Assembly: GCA_045125095.1 (NCBI GenBank)
Contig: JBGVMW010000325.1
Coordinates: 1-21,572, forward strand
DNA length: 21,572 nt
Direction: 5' to 3'
Source of the DNA: JBGVMW01 sp045125095
GTDB taxonomy: Bacteria > Bacillota > Clostridia > Lachnospirales > Lachnospiraceae
This document shows, one piece after another, positions 21,498-21,572 of the stretch; within the stretch, counting starts at the first letter, position 1; every line of letters starts with the position of its first letter. Under the pieces are notes generated by a model, which was given only the letters and a program-made list of their open reading frames with translations, searched no databases and was not told the DNA's origin. The translations under genes were made by a program, and so were the position numbers.

Positions 21498-21572
21498 ATA
21501 GCATGAAACCAATGGTTTTGATATAATTAAGTTACCACACAAAATAATACAAACCGGAGGCTCATGCTATGA
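21498..21572 (+). promoter_or_regulatory. Promoter and start of a gene leaving the window
   Basis: TATAAT (21522-21527) lies in TTTTGATATAAT without a clear -35 box. GGAGG (21556-21560) is 8 nt before an ATG at 21569, where the window stops. AAACCA-A-TGGTTT (21507-21519) is a small palindrome beside the -10 box, and ATAGCATG (21498-21505) is inverted as CATGCTAT at 21563-21570 over the start codon. The gene cannot be identified. Confidence 0.5.

Overview
The window looks like mobile-element DNA from a low-GC Gram-positive anaerobe, most likely a gut Clostridia/Lachnospiraceae genome. Reasons: strong AGGAGG ribosome sites, sigma-A promoters, a T-box leader, a holin-like type I toxin, a MOBV relaxase followed by TnpV, and two Tn916-like tyrosine integrases with AP2-like N-termini. 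There are no rRNA or tRNA genes, no CRISPR array and no clear chromosomal housekeeping operon.

Layout. 1-545: hairpin terminator, a pair of 7-bp direct repeats, a sigma-A promoter and a T-box leader. 587-1378: SAM-dependent methyltransferase under that T-box. 1400-1780: type I toxin-antitoxin locus (38-aa hydrophobic toxin, convergent antisense RNA). 1787-7783: core of a mobilizable element: XRE repressor (-), three-site operator, excisionase-like protein, integrase, MobC-like protein, RepA-like ATPase, small protein, candidate oriT, MOBV relaxase, TnpV. 7897-9968: a scarred remnant of a DNA phosphorothioation (dnd) operon, with 5'-truncated dndD, intact dndE, and truncated neighbours on both sides. 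10006-13231: a protein of unknown function and an 856-aa SMC/RloC-like ATPase with a CxxC hook. 13385-14953: a tightly overlapping three-gene cassette (TOPRIM/DUF4435-like, DUF4869-like, small P-loop protein) preceded by a perfect 21-bp palindrome and bracketed by related repeats. 15048-16949: a small protein and an HTH plus pRiA4b ORF-3-like protein. 16950-17600: almost non-coding, rich in 7-bp repeats that look like integrase arm sites. 17660-20924: a second integrase module (integrase and XRE on -, excisionase-like and RHH-like proteins on +). 20969-21483: a frameshifted recombinase-like gene that has lost its catalytic residues. The window ends at the start codon of another gene.

How it fits together. 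At least two integrase modules have stacked in one site. The left one carries conjugal mobilization functions and a cargo zone. The cargo includes ATPase and nuclease-like genes of the kind seen in phage-defence islands, plus a dnd operon that cannot work as it stands. The best candidates for an undescribed system are the three-gene cassette at 13385-14953, possibly with the neighbouring hooked ATPase, and the repeat array at the junction of the two elements. Functions come from reading motifs in the translated sequence by eye. No database search was run.
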